Source of the DNA: Flavimarina sp. Hel_I_48 | GTDB taxonomy: Bacteria > Bacteroidota > Bacteroidia > Flavobacteriales > Flavobacteriaceae | Reading direction: 5' to 3' | Length of the DNA stretch: 64,000 bases | Assembly (NCBI RefSeq): GCF_000733945.1 | Contig: NZ_JPOL01000002.1 | Location: forward strand, 988,501 to 1,052,500 | Shown here: positions 19,521 to 28,764 of the stretch, piece after piece | How positions within the stretch are numbered: position 1 is the stretch's first letter | Layout of the letters: every line of letters starts with the position of its first letter | Program-made: the position numbers and the translations under genes | The notes under the pieces: generated by a model | Told to the model about the DNA's origin: nothing | Seen by the model: the letters and a program-made list of their open reading frames with translations, nothing else | Database searches by the model: none

Positions 19521-20342
19521 ATGAATTTGAAAAACGTACGTATTAAAAGGAAGTATGAAGCCTGCATTATCATGCTCGCAGTGTTACTGTTTATGGGCTC
19601 TTGTGGTAGTACAAAAGAAGACCCGGCAGACTGGCAAGACCTTTTTAACGGAAAAAATCTGGAGGGCTGGACTCCAAAAATCTATCATCATGAATTGGGC
19701 GACAATTACGCCAATACTTTTCGGGTTAAGGATGGAACCATAGAAGTAAATTATGACGAATATGAGCAGTTTAATGAACGCTATGGGCATTTATTCTACA
19801 AGCAGCCTTTTTCAAGTTTTCATCTAAAGTTCCGTTATAAATTCACGCAACAGTGGATGGAAGATGCGCCCGTTTATACCTACAGGAACAGCGGCGTTAT
19901 GTTTCACTCACAAGATCCAAAAACCATATTGAAAGAGCAGGATTGGCCTATTTCCGTGGAATATCAAATGCTCGCTGATGCCGAAGATGGAAATCCTCGG
20001 CCTACGGGAAATATGTGTTCCCCGGGAACTGAAGTGATTTTTGAAGGGGAGATGGACCCCCGGCATTGTATTGAATCCACTTCTCCCACCATTCCCTGGA
20101 ACGAATGGGTGGAGGCAGACCTTATCGTTTATGGCGACTCACTCGTCATCCACAAAGTCAATGGAAAAACGGTTCTTCAATACACCAAACCGCAAATAGG
20201 TGGTGAGGTTGCCAACGGCTTTGACCCTGAAATGAAAAAAGATGGCCAACTGCTTAATAGCGGTTATATCGGCCTGCAGGCCGAAGGACAGGGCGTTATT
20301 TTTAAGAATATAAAAATCAAGGATTTATCGAATAAGGAATAA
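19521..20342 (+). CDS. DUF1080 (3-keto-disaccharide hydrolase-type) lipoprotein
   Basis: 273 residues from the ATG at 19521 (another ATG lies ten codons upstream). Lipoprotein signal ends at LLFMGSC, followed by GSTKEDPAD, whose Lys-Glu-Asp right after Cys resembles the Bacteroidota surface-export signal. The rest is a single DUF1080 concanavalin-like domain: WQDLFNGKNLEGW at its start, FHLKFRYKF, YRNSGVMFHSQ, SVEYQMLADAE, and GYIGLQAEGQGVIFKNIKI at the end. Relatives hydrolyse 3-keto-glycosides or occur in sugar-use loci; none is adjacent here, so the substrate is unknown. Confidence 0.85.
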   Translation: MNLKNVRIKRKYEACIIMLAVLLFMGSCGSTKEDPADWQDLFNGKNLEGWTPKIYHHELGDNYANTFRVKDGTIEVNYDEYEQFNERYGHLFYKQPFSSFHLKFRYKFTQQWMEDAPVYTYRNSGVMFHSQDPKTILKEQDWPISVEYQMLADAEDGNPRPTGNMCSPGTEVIFEGEMDPRHCIESTSPTIPWNEWVEADLIVYGDSLVIHKVNGKTVLQYTKPQIGGEVANGFDPEMKKDGQLLNSGYIGLQAEGQGVIFKNIKIKDLSNKE

Positions 20343-20385
20343 AATGCCACAAAGTGGAAATGAGCTAAAATGTAGTTCTTAAGAA

Positions 20386-20435
20386 CAAAAAACCTCCAAA
20401 AATCATCGATTTTCGATGATTTTTGGAGGTTTTTC
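20386..20435. terminator. Strong bidirectional terminator
   Basis: Near-perfect stem AAAACCTCCAAAAATCATCG / CGATGATTTTTGGAGGTTTT between convergent genes (DUF1080 gene and asnB), with A- and T-tracts on both sides. Confidence 0.93.
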
Positions 20436-20455
20436 AGTAAAAATAGGTTGTTTAC

Positions 20456-22129
20456 CTACCCTTTCACATAAGCATCTGTATGTACGTTTGCAATGGCGCG
20501 ACCACTGGGATCGTTCATGTTTTTAAAGGCTTCGTCCCACTCTAAAGCAATCTTGGTACTACAGGCGACCGAGGCTTCCTGTGGTACGCAAAGTGCAGCG
20601 GCATCACTGGGAAAGTGCTCTTCAAAAATGCTTCGGTAGTAAAATTCCTCTTTGTTCTGTGGGGTTTGTATGGGGAATTTGTAACGTGCGTTTGCAAGTT
20701 GCTCATCGCTTACGCTTTCGTTAACTGTTCTTTTTAACGTATCTATCCAGCTGTAGCCCACGCCGTCAGAAAACTGTTCTTTCTGGCGCCATGCGACTTC
20801 TTTTGGCAAATAATCCTCAAAAGCTTTACGAATCACCCATTTTTCCATGCGCTCCCCGTTGATCATTTTATCCTGTGGGTTGATGCTCATGGCTACATCC
20901 ATAAATTCTTTGTCTAAAAACGGTACACGACCTTCAATCCCCCACGCGGCAAGTGATTTGTTTGCCCGTAAACAATCGTACATGTGCAATTTGCTCAATT
21001 TACGTACGGTCTCTTCATGAAATTCCTTTGCATTTGGTGCTTTGTGGAAATATAAATAACCGCCAAAAAGTTCATCTGCCCCCTCACCGGAAAGTACCAT
21101 TTTTACGCCCATGGATTTGATCACACGCGCCATTAAATACATGGGCGTAGAAGCACGAATTGTGGTGATATCATAAGTTTCCAGATTATAGATTACATCG
21201 CGAATGGCGTCAAGTCCTTCCTGAATGGTAAATTTTATCTCATGGTGCACCGTACCAATGTGGTCTGCTACTTTTTGCGCAGCGGCCAAATCTGGCGAAC
21301 CTTCAAGCCCTACGGAAAAAGAGTGCAATGTGGGCCACCATGCGGCAGAAGTATCATCTGATTCTATGCGCTTATCCGCATATTTTTTAGCCACCGCAGA
21401 AGTTATTGACGAATCAAGACCTCCGGAAAGCAGCACACCATAAGGCACGTCAGACATCAATTGTCTGTGAACGGCAGCTTCCAGCGCATCCTTGATCTTT
21501 TGGATATCGGTCTCATTGTCTTTGACCGCATCATATTCCATCCAGTCCCGCTTGTACCATTGTTTAAGTTCGCCATCGCGGCTATGCAGGTAATGACCCG
21601 GAGGAAACAATTCTATTTTTGTACAGGTTCCCTCAAGTGCTTTCAATTCTGAAGCCACATAGAAAGTACCATTTTTATCCCATCCCATATACAATGGGAT
21701 AATCCCCATGTGGTCACGGGCTATAAAGTATTCATCCTTTTCAGTATCATAAAGGGAAAAAGCGAAAATACCGTTCATTTCATCCAGAAAATCGGGGCCT
21801 TTTTCCTGGTATAATGCCAATATAACTTCACAATCTGATTCTGTTTGAAAGTCGTATGTGTTCTTTAAAGTTTTGCGTAGTGCGCGGTGATTATAGATTT
21901 CTCCATTTGCGGCAAGAACCAGTTTTCCATCAGGGCTCAATAAAGGCTGTTTTCCAGAGGCAGGATCTACAATGGAGAGACGCTCGTGCGCCATGATGGT
22001 TTTTTCATCACTGTACACACCATTCCAGTCAGGACCGCGGTGACGTACTTTTTTAGACATTTCCAATAATTGTGGTCGCAAGTCTTCAGACTTTTGCTTG
22101 AGGTCGTAAGCGCAAACTATTCCGCACAT
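20456..22129 (-). CDS. asnB: Asparagine synthetase B (glutamine-hydrolysing)
   Basis: 557 residues, matching AsnB of E. coli in size. Makes asparagine from aspartate, glutamine and ATP. The N-terminal class II glutaminase begins with the catalytic Cys2 (MCGIVCAYD), with RHRGPDWNG and ANGEIYNH for glutamine binding. The synthetase half has the PP-loop GVLLSGGLDSSITSAVA, SVGLEGSPDL and LSGEGADELFGGY. Single gene, no operon partner; upstream CATCTTTG in the minus sense is close to, but not, a consensus -7 box. Confidence 0.96.
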   Translation of the reverse strand: MCGIVCAYDLKQKSEDLRPQLLEMSKKVRHRGPDWNGVYSDEKTIMAHERLSIVDPASGKQPLLSPDGKLVLAANGEIYNHRALRKTLKNTYDFQTESDCEVILALYQEKGPDFLDEMNGIFAFSLYDTEKDEYFIARDHMGIIPLYMGWDKNGTFYVASELKALEGTCTKIELFPPGHYLHSRDGELKQWYKRDWMEYDAVKDNETDIQKIKDALEAAVHRQLMSDVPYGVLLSGGLDSSITSAVAKKYADKRIESDDTSAAWWPTLHSFSVGLEGSPDLAAAQKVADHIGTVHHEIKFTIQEGLDAIRDVIYNLETYDITTIRASTPMYLMARVIKSMGVKMVLSGEGADELFGGYLYFHKAPNAKEFHEETVRKLSKLHMYDCLRANKSLAAWGIEGRVPFLDKEFMDVAMSINPQDKMINGERMEKWVIRKAFEDYLPKEVAWRQKEQFSDGVGYSWIDTLKRTVNESVSDEQLANARYKFPIQTPQNKEEFYYRSIFEEHFPSDAAALCVPQEASVACSTKIALEWDEAFKNMNDPSGRAIANVHTDAYVKG

Positions 22130-22339
22130 AATCTAATTTTTTATAATGTTTATAAAGCCAAAGATGCATTTATACTTCTAATTCCTAAAGCAAAATCATC
22201 AATTTAGTTTCAATTTAAAACATATTCTATAATTTCAATTTTAATATGAAACATAATCGCAATCTTTTTCTAGCTTGAATTTAAAAATTGCAAGTTCTTA
22301 TTTTATAGAGAAGTTAACAAGCCTTCAAGCGCCACATTG

Positions 22340-22347
22340 TATATTTG
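22340..22347 (+). promoter_or_regulatory. -7 promoter box of the DUF2911 gene
   Basis: TATATTTG matches TAnnTTTG, about 28 bases before the start codon. Confidence 0.6.
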
Positions 22348-22375
22348 ATTACTAATAAATTTAAATCTAAATACA

Positions 22376-22915
22376 ATGAAATCATTTTTTATAACAAGCT
22401 TGATGCTGACTCTTTTATTTGCGGCGCCCCTTCAAGCTCAGGAATTCCCGGAAGCTGACAAAAGCCCTATGGATATTGCTATGTTCCGTGCACAGGATAA
22501 GAGTCCGCTCATACGTGTAATTTACAGCAGACCTTCTAAAAATGACCGTGTGGTTTTTGGTGAATTACAGCCTTATGGGGAAGTATGGAGAACGGGAGCT
22601 AATGAATCTACCGAAATCAAACTTTACCAGGATATGATGATAGGTGATAAAAAGGTAAAAGCGGGAACATACACATTGTTTACCATTCCGGGAGAAAAAG
22701 AATGGACCGTGATCCTTAATAAGGATAATGATACCTGGGGAGCTTATGGTTATAAAAAAGAACGTGATATGGTACGTATTACCACACCAGTTCGTAAGGC
22801 AGATAAAATCATCGAGTCTTTCTCAATGGCCTTTCAGCCAAGCGAGGGTGGTGCAGATATGTTAATGGGATGGGATAATACCTATGTACAGGTTCCATTT
22901 ACCACTACAATGTAA
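22376..22915 (+). CDS. DUF2911 secreted protein
   Basis: 179 residues. Signal peptide MKSFFITSLMLTLLFAAPLQAQ with cleavage after AQA-type residues near 20-22. The mature part is a single DUF2911 domain, recognised by VIYSRPSKNDRVVFGEL, YGEVWRTGANESTEI, KAGTYTLFTIPGE and WTVILNKD. The family is common in Bacteroidota and has no established function; a periplasmic or exported location is inferred. Own promoter box and own terminator, so a single-gene unit. Confidence 0.9.
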   Translation: MKSFFITSLMLTLLFAAPLQAQEFPEADKSPMDIAMFRAQDKSPLIRVIYSRPSKNDRVVFGELQPYGEVWRTGANESTEIKLYQDMMIGDKKVKAGTYTLFTIPGEKEWTVILNKDNDTWGAYGYKKERDMVRITTPVRKADKIIESFSMAFQPSEGGADMLMGWDNTYVQVPFTTTM

Positions 22916-22942
22916 GATTGAAAACCTTATAAAATTTAAAAA

Positions 22943-22966
22943 ACCCCTCTCACGAGGGGTTTTTTA
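22943..22966. terminator. Terminator shared by the DUF2911 gene and queE
   Basis: ACCCCTC TCAC GAGGGGT stem followed by a T-run, between convergent genes. Confidence 0.9.
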
Positions 22967-23584
22967 TTACGGTATATTCAAGTATTTATGGGTCTGAAGA
23001 CTGATTTTCCATTTGGGATTGTTCATCACATACTCAACAATGTGCGGAGTCATTTTCTCGCGCACGCTCCATTCTGGCTGTAAATAAAGTTCGCAATGAG
23101 GCGCCACTTTTGCGGCATGTTCCTCGGCAAAAGCAAAGTCAGATTTATTATAAACAATTACCTTGAGTTCGTGTGCTGCGGGATAAATTTCCGCGGTGGG
23201 CAGCATTCGTTTTTTGGGAGAAAGACAGATCCAGTCCCAATCCCCTGTAAATTTGTAGGCTCCGGACGTTTCTATATGCACCTGCATTCCCTCTTTTTTC
23301 AACCGTTCCGTCAAGCGGCTCATATCCCACATTAGGGGTTCGCCGCCGGTAACTACAACGGTGTTACTATATTTTGAAGCATTGGCCACAATTTGTGAAG
23401 CCTCTGTGGGCGGGTGAATCGCTGCATCCCAACTTTCTTTTACATCGCACCAGTGACAGCCTACGTCGCAACCACCCAGTCTAATAAAATAGGCCGCTTT
23501 GCCGGTATGATGCCCTTCCCCCTGTATGGTATAAAACTCTTCCATCAAGGGCAGGAGCTCGCCCAGCTTTACCCTATCCTCCAT
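22967..23584 (-). CDS. queE: 7-carboxy-7-deazaguanine synthase QueE
   Basis: 205 residues from the ATG at 23584. Upstream in-frame starts reach 23680, but the minus-strand promoter box at 23616-23623 rules out the longest; 23599 or 23608 remain possible. Radical SAM enzyme of 7-deazaguanine (queuosine) synthesis, turning carboxytetrahydropterin into CDG. Seen: EEFYTIQGEGHHTGKAAYFI, the cluster motif GGCDVGCHWCD (CX3CX2C), VVTGGEPLMWD, and the tail CELYLQPEW plus SLQTHKYLNIP. No queC, queD or queF is in the window. Confidence 0.95.
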   Translation of the reverse strand: MEDRVKLGELLPLMEEFYTIQGEGHHTGKAAYFIRLGGCDVGCHWCDVKESWDAAIHPPTEASQIVANASKYSNTVVVTGGEPLMWDMSRLTERLKKEGMQVHIETSGAYKFTGDWDWICLSPKKRMLPTAEIYPAAHELKVIVYNKSDFAFAEEHAAKVAPHCELYLQPEWSVREKMTPHIVEYVMNNPKWKISLQTHKYLNIP

Positions 23585-23615
23585 GTTATCAATCGCCATT
23601 TTTGTCATAAGGGGG

Positions 23616-23623
23616 CAAAGGTA
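23616..23623 (-). promoter_or_regulatory. -7 promoter box of queE
   Basis: Minus-strand TACCTTTG matches TAnnTTTG; it places the start of transcription near 23609 and so decides against the far-upstream start codon. Confidence 0.55.
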
Positions 23624-23757
23624 CGCAAATCTCAGATTTAAAGGATTGTGATCTTTATAGAAAAATAAGGATGTGGCCATACGAATGAATTTTTAAACCG
23701 ATATAAAAAGACAGGTTCAAAAAGTGCGTATAGGAGCAATTTTCTTTCTGTAATACT

Positions 23758-23765
23758 TACTTTTG
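23758..23765 (+). promoter_or_regulatory. -7 promoter box of the HerA-like gene
   Basis: TACTTTTG matches TAnnTTTG, about 20 bases before the ATG at 23785. Confidence 0.6.
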
Positions 23766-23784
23766 ACGAAAATTGGTGCAAACT

Positions 23785-25305
23785 ATGTCAAACGCAAAAA
23801 ATTTTAGGGCAACCCTTGAAGCAGGTAATTCCTTTGAAGGTGATTTTATCACACTGGGTGCTGCTATGTTTGAGGGGGAAGTACTTACACATGCACACAT
23901 AAACGTACCGCTAAAAACCCTCAACCGCCATGGTCTCATTGCCGGGGCTACCGGTACGGGAAAAACCAAGACGCTACAGGTATTAGCCGAAAATCTATCC
24001 CTAAAAGGTATTCCCGTTCTACTTATGGACATCAAGGGGGACCTCAGCGGACTCGCAAAACCTGGTGTAAACCACCCAAAAATAACGGAAAGACAGGATA
24101 AAATAGGATTATCTTATGAACCAACCGGCTTTCCGGTCGAATTATTGAGCCTTTCTGAACAGGGCGGTGTACGTTTGCGCGCCACCGTGACTGAGTTTGG
24201 TCCCATACTTTTTTCACAGATCCTGGACGCAAGTGATGTACAGGCCGGTATAATTTCGGTATTGTTCAAATATTGTGATGATCATGACTTACCACTGCTA
24301 GATCTTAAAGACTTTAAAAAAGTGTTGCTTTACGCCAATAACGAGGGCAATAAGGAAATCGAAAAAGAATACGGCAGTATTTCCACTGCTTCCACGGGCG
24401 CAATCCTAAGAAAAATCGTAGCCCTTGAACAACAGGGTGCTGCGCTTTTCTTCGGTGAGAAATCCTTTGATGTTCAGGATATAAAAAGGCTGGATACCAA
24501 GGGTCACGGCGCAATTAATATCGTACGCCTAACAGACATTCAGGACCGGCCCAAGCTGTTTTCAACATTTATGCTGAGTTTATTGGCTGAAATCTACAGC
24601 ACATTCCCAGAACAAGGCGATAGCGGGCAACCTGAACTGGTCATTTTTATTGACGAAGCGCACCTTATTTTTGATCAGGCCTCTAAAGCACTTCATGATC
24701 AGATTGAAAACATGGTAAAGCTTATCCGTTCTAAAGGGGTGGGACTTTATTTTATTACTCAAAACCCCACGGATGTGCCCGAAGGTGTTTTAAGTCAGTT
24801 GGGCTTAAAAATACAACACGCCTTGCGCGCCTTTACGGCAAAAGACCGAAAGGCGATAAAGCTTACCGCGCAGAATTACCCCATTTCAGAATTTTATGAT
24901 ACGGAAAGCGTACTGACTTCCCTGGGTATAGGGGAAGCCCTGGTTTCTGCACTTGATGAAAAAGGCCGGCCTACCCCACTGGCTGCCACATTGATGCGCG
25001 CACCGGTATCCAGGATGGATATTCTTAGCCCAGAAGAGCTTGAAGAAGTATACCGAAAATCAGAACTTACTGCCAAATACAATGAAACCATAGACAGGGA
25101 GAGCGCCTATGAACTCCTTACCAAAAAATTAGAAGAGGCAAAAACCGAAGAAATCAAGCAGAAAACACAGGAAGAACGAAAAAAAATGAGTTCGTCTTCC
25201 TCATCTGATATGGGTCAAGCCACTCAAAAAGCAATTCTCAAAGTATTGACCAGCACCACCGTTATACGGAGCGTTCTGGGCATTCTGGGAAAAATGATCA
25301 AATAA
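23785..25305 (+). CDS. HerA-like ATPase, DUF853 (YjgR) family
   Basis: 506 residues from the ATG at 23785 (the open frame begins four codons earlier at a TTG). Seen: Walker A GATGTGKTKT near residue 55, LLMDIKGDLSG, Walker B LVIFIDEAHLIFD, sensor-like LYFITQNPTDVP, and a charged, helical C-terminus (KKLEEAKTEEIKQKT) typical of the family. FtsK/HerA-type ATPases act on DNA as hexamers; the DUF853 branch itself has no settled role. A lipoprotein gene follows after 25 bases, but no functional link is evident. Confidence 0.9.
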   Translation: MSNAKNFRATLEAGNSFEGDFITLGAAMFEGEVLTHAHINVPLKTLNRHGLIAGATGTGKTKTLQVLAENLSLKGIPVLLMDIKGDLSGLAKPGVNHPKITERQDKIGLSYEPTGFPVELLSLSEQGGVRLRATVTEFGPILFSQILDASDVQAGIISVLFKYCDDHDLPLLDLKDFKKVLLYANNEGNKEIEKEYGSISTASTGAILRKIVALEQQGAALFFGEKSFDVQDIKRLDTKGHGAINIVRLTDIQDRPKLFSTFMLSLLAEIYSTFPEQGDSGQPELVIFIDEAHLIFDQASKALHDQIENMVKLIRSKGVGLYFITQNPTDVPEGVLSQLGLKIQHALRAFTAKDRKAIKLTAQNYPISEFYDTESVLTSLGIGEALVSALDEKGRPTPLAATLMRAPVSRMDILSPEELEEVYRKSELTAKYNETIDRESAYELLTKKLEEAKTEEIKQKTQEERKKMSSSSSSDMGQATQKAILKVLTSTTVIRSVLGILGKMIK

Positions 25306-25330
25306 CAATAACCTCAAAATTAAAGAACAC

Positions 25331-25882
25331 GTGCAACATTTCAAAACGCTGGCTGCCAGCTTTATGCTTTCCATTTTACTCATTTCCTGTAAAGGGGACG
25401 ATCCATTTACCATTACCCCTACCAGTGTGGGGCCGCTTACGCAGAAAACACAGGTAAGTGAAGTCAGTACTTTATTTGCTAATGACAGTATTATTGATAA
25501 AAATTCCACGGAAAACCGCCAGAATGACTCTGGGATAATTACTATTTATGAAAAAGGCGGAGAAAAATTGTTGAGCCTGATCACTGCTACAAAAGCAGAT
25601 ACCGCAACCATCAAAACCATTCAGATTTTTGATTCCCGCTACAAAACGGAAAAAGGGATTTCCACATTGAGTACTTTTAAAGAGTTACAGGACGCCTACA
25701 CGATAAACAAAGTAGAATCTTTGCTAAGTACTATTATCGTATTTGTAGATGAGATCAATGCCTATTTCACAATAGACAAAAAAGAACTTTCCGGCGAACT
25801 GCAATTTGGTCCTGGTACTAAAGTAGAACCAGCTCAAATACCGGATAAGGCCAAAATCAAATATTTTATGCTGGGCTGGTAA
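25331..25882 (+). CDS. Hypothetical lipoprotein
   Basis: 183 residues starting at GTG (25331); the next Met would cut into the signal peptide. Lipoprotein signal with Cys in SILLISC, followed by KGDDPF, an acidic pattern like the Bacteroidota surface-export signal. The mature part is Thr/Ser/Ile-rich with no domain I recognise. It lies 25 bases after the HerA-like gene and may be cotranscribed. Confidence 0.7.
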   Translation: MQHFKTLAASFMLSILLISCKGDDPFTITPTSVGPLTQKTQVSEVSTLFANDSIIDKNSTENRQNDSGIITIYEKGGEKLLSLITATKADTATIKTIQIFDSRYKTEKGISTLSTFKELQDAYTINKVESLLSTIIVFVDEINAYFTIDKKELSGELQFGPGTKVEPAQIPDKAKIKYFMLGW

Positions 25883-25983
25883 TATCGTTCAATTGAATCA
25901 ATCACTTAGTGATTTTTGAGTAACAACCGGTTAACGTATTCATTTCAGTATTGCTTTTAACTGAAAAATAATTTTTATAAGCA

Positions 25984-26601
25984 ATGATCAACTTCGGTAA
26001 ACATATCAAATGGCTGAGGTGCTTTGCCCTTCTTTTAATTGCTTCGTGCGCCGGGAGAAAAGATTATTACACGGTTCCCACGTTCTCGGCTACGCACCTC
26101 AATGCGGTTATTGAAATTCCGGCAGGTACTAATAAGAAGATTGAATATGATCATAACACAAGGAATTTTTTACCGGACCAGCGCCAGGGTAAGGACCGGT
26201 ATATAGCATTTCTAGGGTACCCTGGCAGTTATGGTTTTATTCCGTCTACCTATAGTGATCCCGCACGGGGAGGCGACGGCGATGCCCTCGATATTCTCAT
26301 ACTGGGCGCATCAATGTCCACCGGGAGTGTACAACAGGTAATCCCCCTTGGGGTACTAAAGTTAGTGGATGATGGGGAACTTGACTATAAGGTCATTGCT
26401 ATCCCCACAGATCAAAGACTACAGCATATATATGCGGCAAACTGGGAAGCATTCAACAAAAACTATCCCGCTGCGCGCGAAATTATAGGACTTTGGTTCA
26501 CTAATTATGACTCGCAAAATGAAACAACCATCCAAAGCTGGGGCGATGAAAAAGAAGCACTAGCTGAAATCAAAAAATGGCAGATAAAATCACGACAATA
26601 G
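25984..26601 (+). CDS. ppa: Inorganic pyrophosphatase (family I) with lipoprotein signal
   Basis: 205 residues. Family I pyrophosphatase core: VIEIPAGTNKKIEYD (catalytic Glu/Lys), GYPGSYGFIPSTY, the metal-binding GGDGDALDILIL (D-x-D-x-x-D) and PLGVLKLVDDGELDYKVIAIP with the further acids. Unlike the textbook cytosolic enzyme it begins with a lipoprotein signal (CFALLLIASCAG, Cys near residue 22), so it is predicted to sit in the periplasm or on a membrane and hydrolyse pyrophosphate there. All metal ligands I can identify are kept. No operon partner is obvious. Confidence 0.92.
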   Translation: MINFGKHIKWLRCFALLLIASCAGRKDYYTVPTFSATHLNAVIEIPAGTNKKIEYDHNTRNFLPDQRQGKDRYIAFLGYPGSYGFIPSTYSDPARGGDGDALDILILGASMSTGSVQQVIPLGVLKLVDDGELDYKVIAIPTDQRLQHIYAANWEAFNKNYPAAREIIGLWFTNYDSQNETTIQSWGDEKEALAEIKKWQIKSRQ

Positions 26602-26704
26602 CCGATTATGGCCATTATTGATCACTTCTGAATTAAAATCGCGTTAATTACCTGTACGTCAACACTTGTTTTTGATACTTTTACGGCTCAAAATTATACT
26701 GATA

Positions 26705-26890
26705 ATGATCAAAACACTCGCCCTTATCCTTACCCTTGCCGGAGCTATCGCTTTGGTAATAGGTGTCATGGGCATTTTTGGAAGTCTCAACGTGGGTCTA
26801 AGCCCCTGGGCGCTTGGTATTCTTGGTATTATTTTTTTCTTCGCCGGTATTTCCCTGCTCAAGTATGCTAATCAATCTGGTAAAGGCTGA
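26705..26890 (+). CDS. Small two-helix membrane protein
   Basis: 61 residues from the ATG at 26705, nearly all in two hydrophobic segments (LALILTLAGAIALVIGVMG and LGILGIIFFFAGISLL) joined by a short Gly/Ser turn; the tail is KYANQSGKG. An upstream TTG at 26666 overlaps the likely promoter region (TACTTTTA at 26676-26683), so the shorter start is preferred. No family recognised. Confidence 0.6.
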   Translation: MIKTLALILTLAGAIALVIGVMGIFGSLNVGLSPWALGILGIIFFFAGISLLKYANQSGKG

Positions 26891-26922
26891 TTTTTTTGCC
26901 CTTAAATCCCTTCAATAACCCT

Positions 26923-26930
26923 TACCTTTG
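26923..26930 (+). promoter_or_regulatory. -7 promoter box of the alpha/beta hydrolase gene
   Basis: TACCTTTG matches TAnnTTTG, 24 bases before the ATG at 26954. Confidence 0.55.
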
Positions 26931-26953
26931 AAATCTTTAAAAGATTGCTTTTT

Positions 26954-27841
26954 ATGCGTAGCAGTTTTAAAAAAATAATTGCCAAGTTACTGGGTGGCTA
27001 CATAAACCTACTCGCTTATATTGCACCAGATAAGGCGGCAGGCAAGGTATTTTCGTTGTTCAGTACCCCCAGACAAGGTAAAATCAGAACCCACCATACA
27101 GATTTTTTAAACCCTGCACGTCATGAAAGGATTCCATTTAAAAATATGGAGTTGCAGGTATATATCTGGCCGGGTGAGGGTGAAACCGTCCTTCTCGTAC
27201 ATGGCTGGGAAAGTAACACCCACAGGTACAAGATGCTGATAAAAGAGTTGCAGCAAAAAAACTATAGAATCATTGCCTTTGATGCCCCTGGACATGGCTA
27301 TAGTGAAGGGTTCAGTTTATATGTCCCACTTTACGATGAAGCCATGCAGCTTATAAAAGAAAAATATGAGCCCACGTATATTGTGGGTCATTCTATAGGG
27401 GCGATGACCGCTATTCACAACCAGAGCAAACATCCAGATACGCATGTAAAACGCATGGTCATTCTGGGTGCCCCAGACAAACTTGAAGATATGCTTGCGG
27501 ACTCTGAAAAATTATTGGGACTCAGTAACAGGACTACTCAAGTGATGGATGCCTATTTCAAAAAACGCTTTGGATTTATCAAAAAAGAATTTTCAAGTGC
27601 GGCATTGGCTAAAAAAATACAAATTCCCGGTCTTATCATTCATGATAAGGATGACAGCATTACCCCCTCCTATGGATCTAAAGCCATTCATAATAATTGG
27701 CCGAAATCAACACTCGTTTACACCACCGGTCTCAACCACTCGCTGTATGGTGAGGCCGTAGATAAGGTGATTTTAAAATTTTTACAAGGAGAAAAAATTC
27801 CTTCTGAAGACATTGTCGTACAATCGGCATCGCTCGCTTAA
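26954..27841 (+). CDS. Alpha/beta hydrolase
   Basis: 295 residues from the ATG at 26954 (a TTG three codons earlier is rejected). Alpha/beta hydrolase fold: oxyanion-hole LLVHGWESN, FDAPGHGYSEG, the nucleophile elbow VGHSIGAMTA (Ser), an Asp region IHDKDDSITP and the catalytic His in GLNHSLYGE. All three catalytic residues are visible. N-terminus is amphipathic with no clear signal peptide. The substrate cannot be predicted. It ends 21 bases before the rluF-like gene, so they may share a transcript. Confidence 0.9.
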   Translation: MRSSFKKIIAKLLGGYINLLAYIAPDKAAGKVFSLFSTPRQGKIRTHHTDFLNPARHERIPFKNMELQVYIWPGEGETVLLVHGWESNTHRYKMLIKELQQKNYRIIAFDAPGHGYSEGFSLYVPLYDEAMQLIKEKYEPTYIVGHSIGAMTAIHNQSKHPDTHVKRMVILGAPDKLEDMLADSEKLLGLSNRTTQVMDAYFKKRFGFIKKEFSSAALAKKIQIPGLIIHDKDDSITPSYGSKAIHNNWPKSTLVYTTGLNHSLYGEAVDKVILKFLQGEKIPSEDIVVQSASLA

Positions 27842-27862
27842 TCCCATATTAAACCTTACTTC

Positions 27863-28672
27863 ATGACGCAGGACAAACTCACCCGCTTAAATAAATACCT
27901 CAGCGAGATAGGTTTCTGTTCCCGCAGAAAAGCTGACAAACTAATAGAAGAAGGCCGCATCACAATTAATGGGGAACTTCCAGAAATGGGCATCAAGGTA
28001 ACCGGGAATGAAGAAATCAGGGTAAATGGTAAAAAAATAGAGAACCAGCAGGATAAACCTGTGTATCTCGCCTTTAATAAACCTGTTGGGATTGTTTGCA
28101 CGACAGATACCCGGGTAGAGAAGGATAATATCATTGACTTTATAAACTATCCTACGCGCATCTTCCCCGTGGGACGACTTGACAAAGCTAGCGAGGGTCT
28201 TATATTTTTAACTAACGATGGTGATATCGTAAATAAGATTTTACGTGCCCGAAATCAGCATGACAAAGAATATATTGTTGAGGTAGACAAGCCCATCACC
28301 CAGCGTTTTATTGACGAGATGGCCTCAGGAGTACCCATTCTGGAAACCGTAACCCGTAAGTGTGAGGTGACGCAAATGGGGAAAAAACGCTTTAAGATCA
28401 TTCTTACACAAGGGCTCAACCGCCAGATACGCAGAATGTGTGAATACTTAAATTATAATGTGACCCGGCTAAAAAGAGTTCGCATTATGAACATTCAACT
28501 TGATATAGCTGTAGGTAGCTACAGGGAATTCACCGCAAAAGAATTGGAAACCATTCAGGAATTAGTAAGTGAAAGCAAGGGAATCCCAAGTCAGGATGAG
28601 CTCAAAAATTCTGACTTAAAGACAGAAAATGAAATTCCGCGAGGCAAAAGAAGACGCAGCAAACCATTATAA
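27863..28672 (+). CDS. rluF: RluF-type 23S rRNA pseudouridine synthase
   Basis: 269 residues. S4 RNA-binding domain at residues 6-55 (TRLNKYLSEIGFCSRRKADKLI), then the RsuA/RluB-family catalytic domain: YLAFNKPVGIVCTTD, the catalytic-Asp motif VGRLDKASEGLIFLTNDG, KEYIVEVDKPI and LTQGLNRQIRRMCEYLNY. The sequence is closest in pattern to RluF (U2604-type), though RluB/RluE/RsuA relatives look similar. C-terminal 40 residues are basic and poorly conserved. Confidence 0.85.
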   Translation: MTQDKLTRLNKYLSEIGFCSRRKADKLIEEGRITINGELPEMGIKVTGNEEIRVNGKKIENQQDKPVYLAFNKPVGIVCTTDTRVEKDNIIDFINYPTRIFPVGRLDKASEGLIFLTNDGDIVNKILRARNQHDKEYIVEVDKPITQRFIDEMASGVPILETVTRKCEVTQMGKKRFKIILTQGLNRQIRRMCEYLNYNVTRLKRVRIMNIQLDIAVGSYREFTAKELETIQELVSESKGIPSQDELKNSDLKTENEIPRGKRRRSKPL

Positions 28673-28764
28673 ATTTTGTTTATCACCGGTAATAAACATC
28701 TGTTAAGAAAAAACATAAGATCAAAGTTTCTTATTACTTTTAGCAGTCTAAAATTATTTGAATT

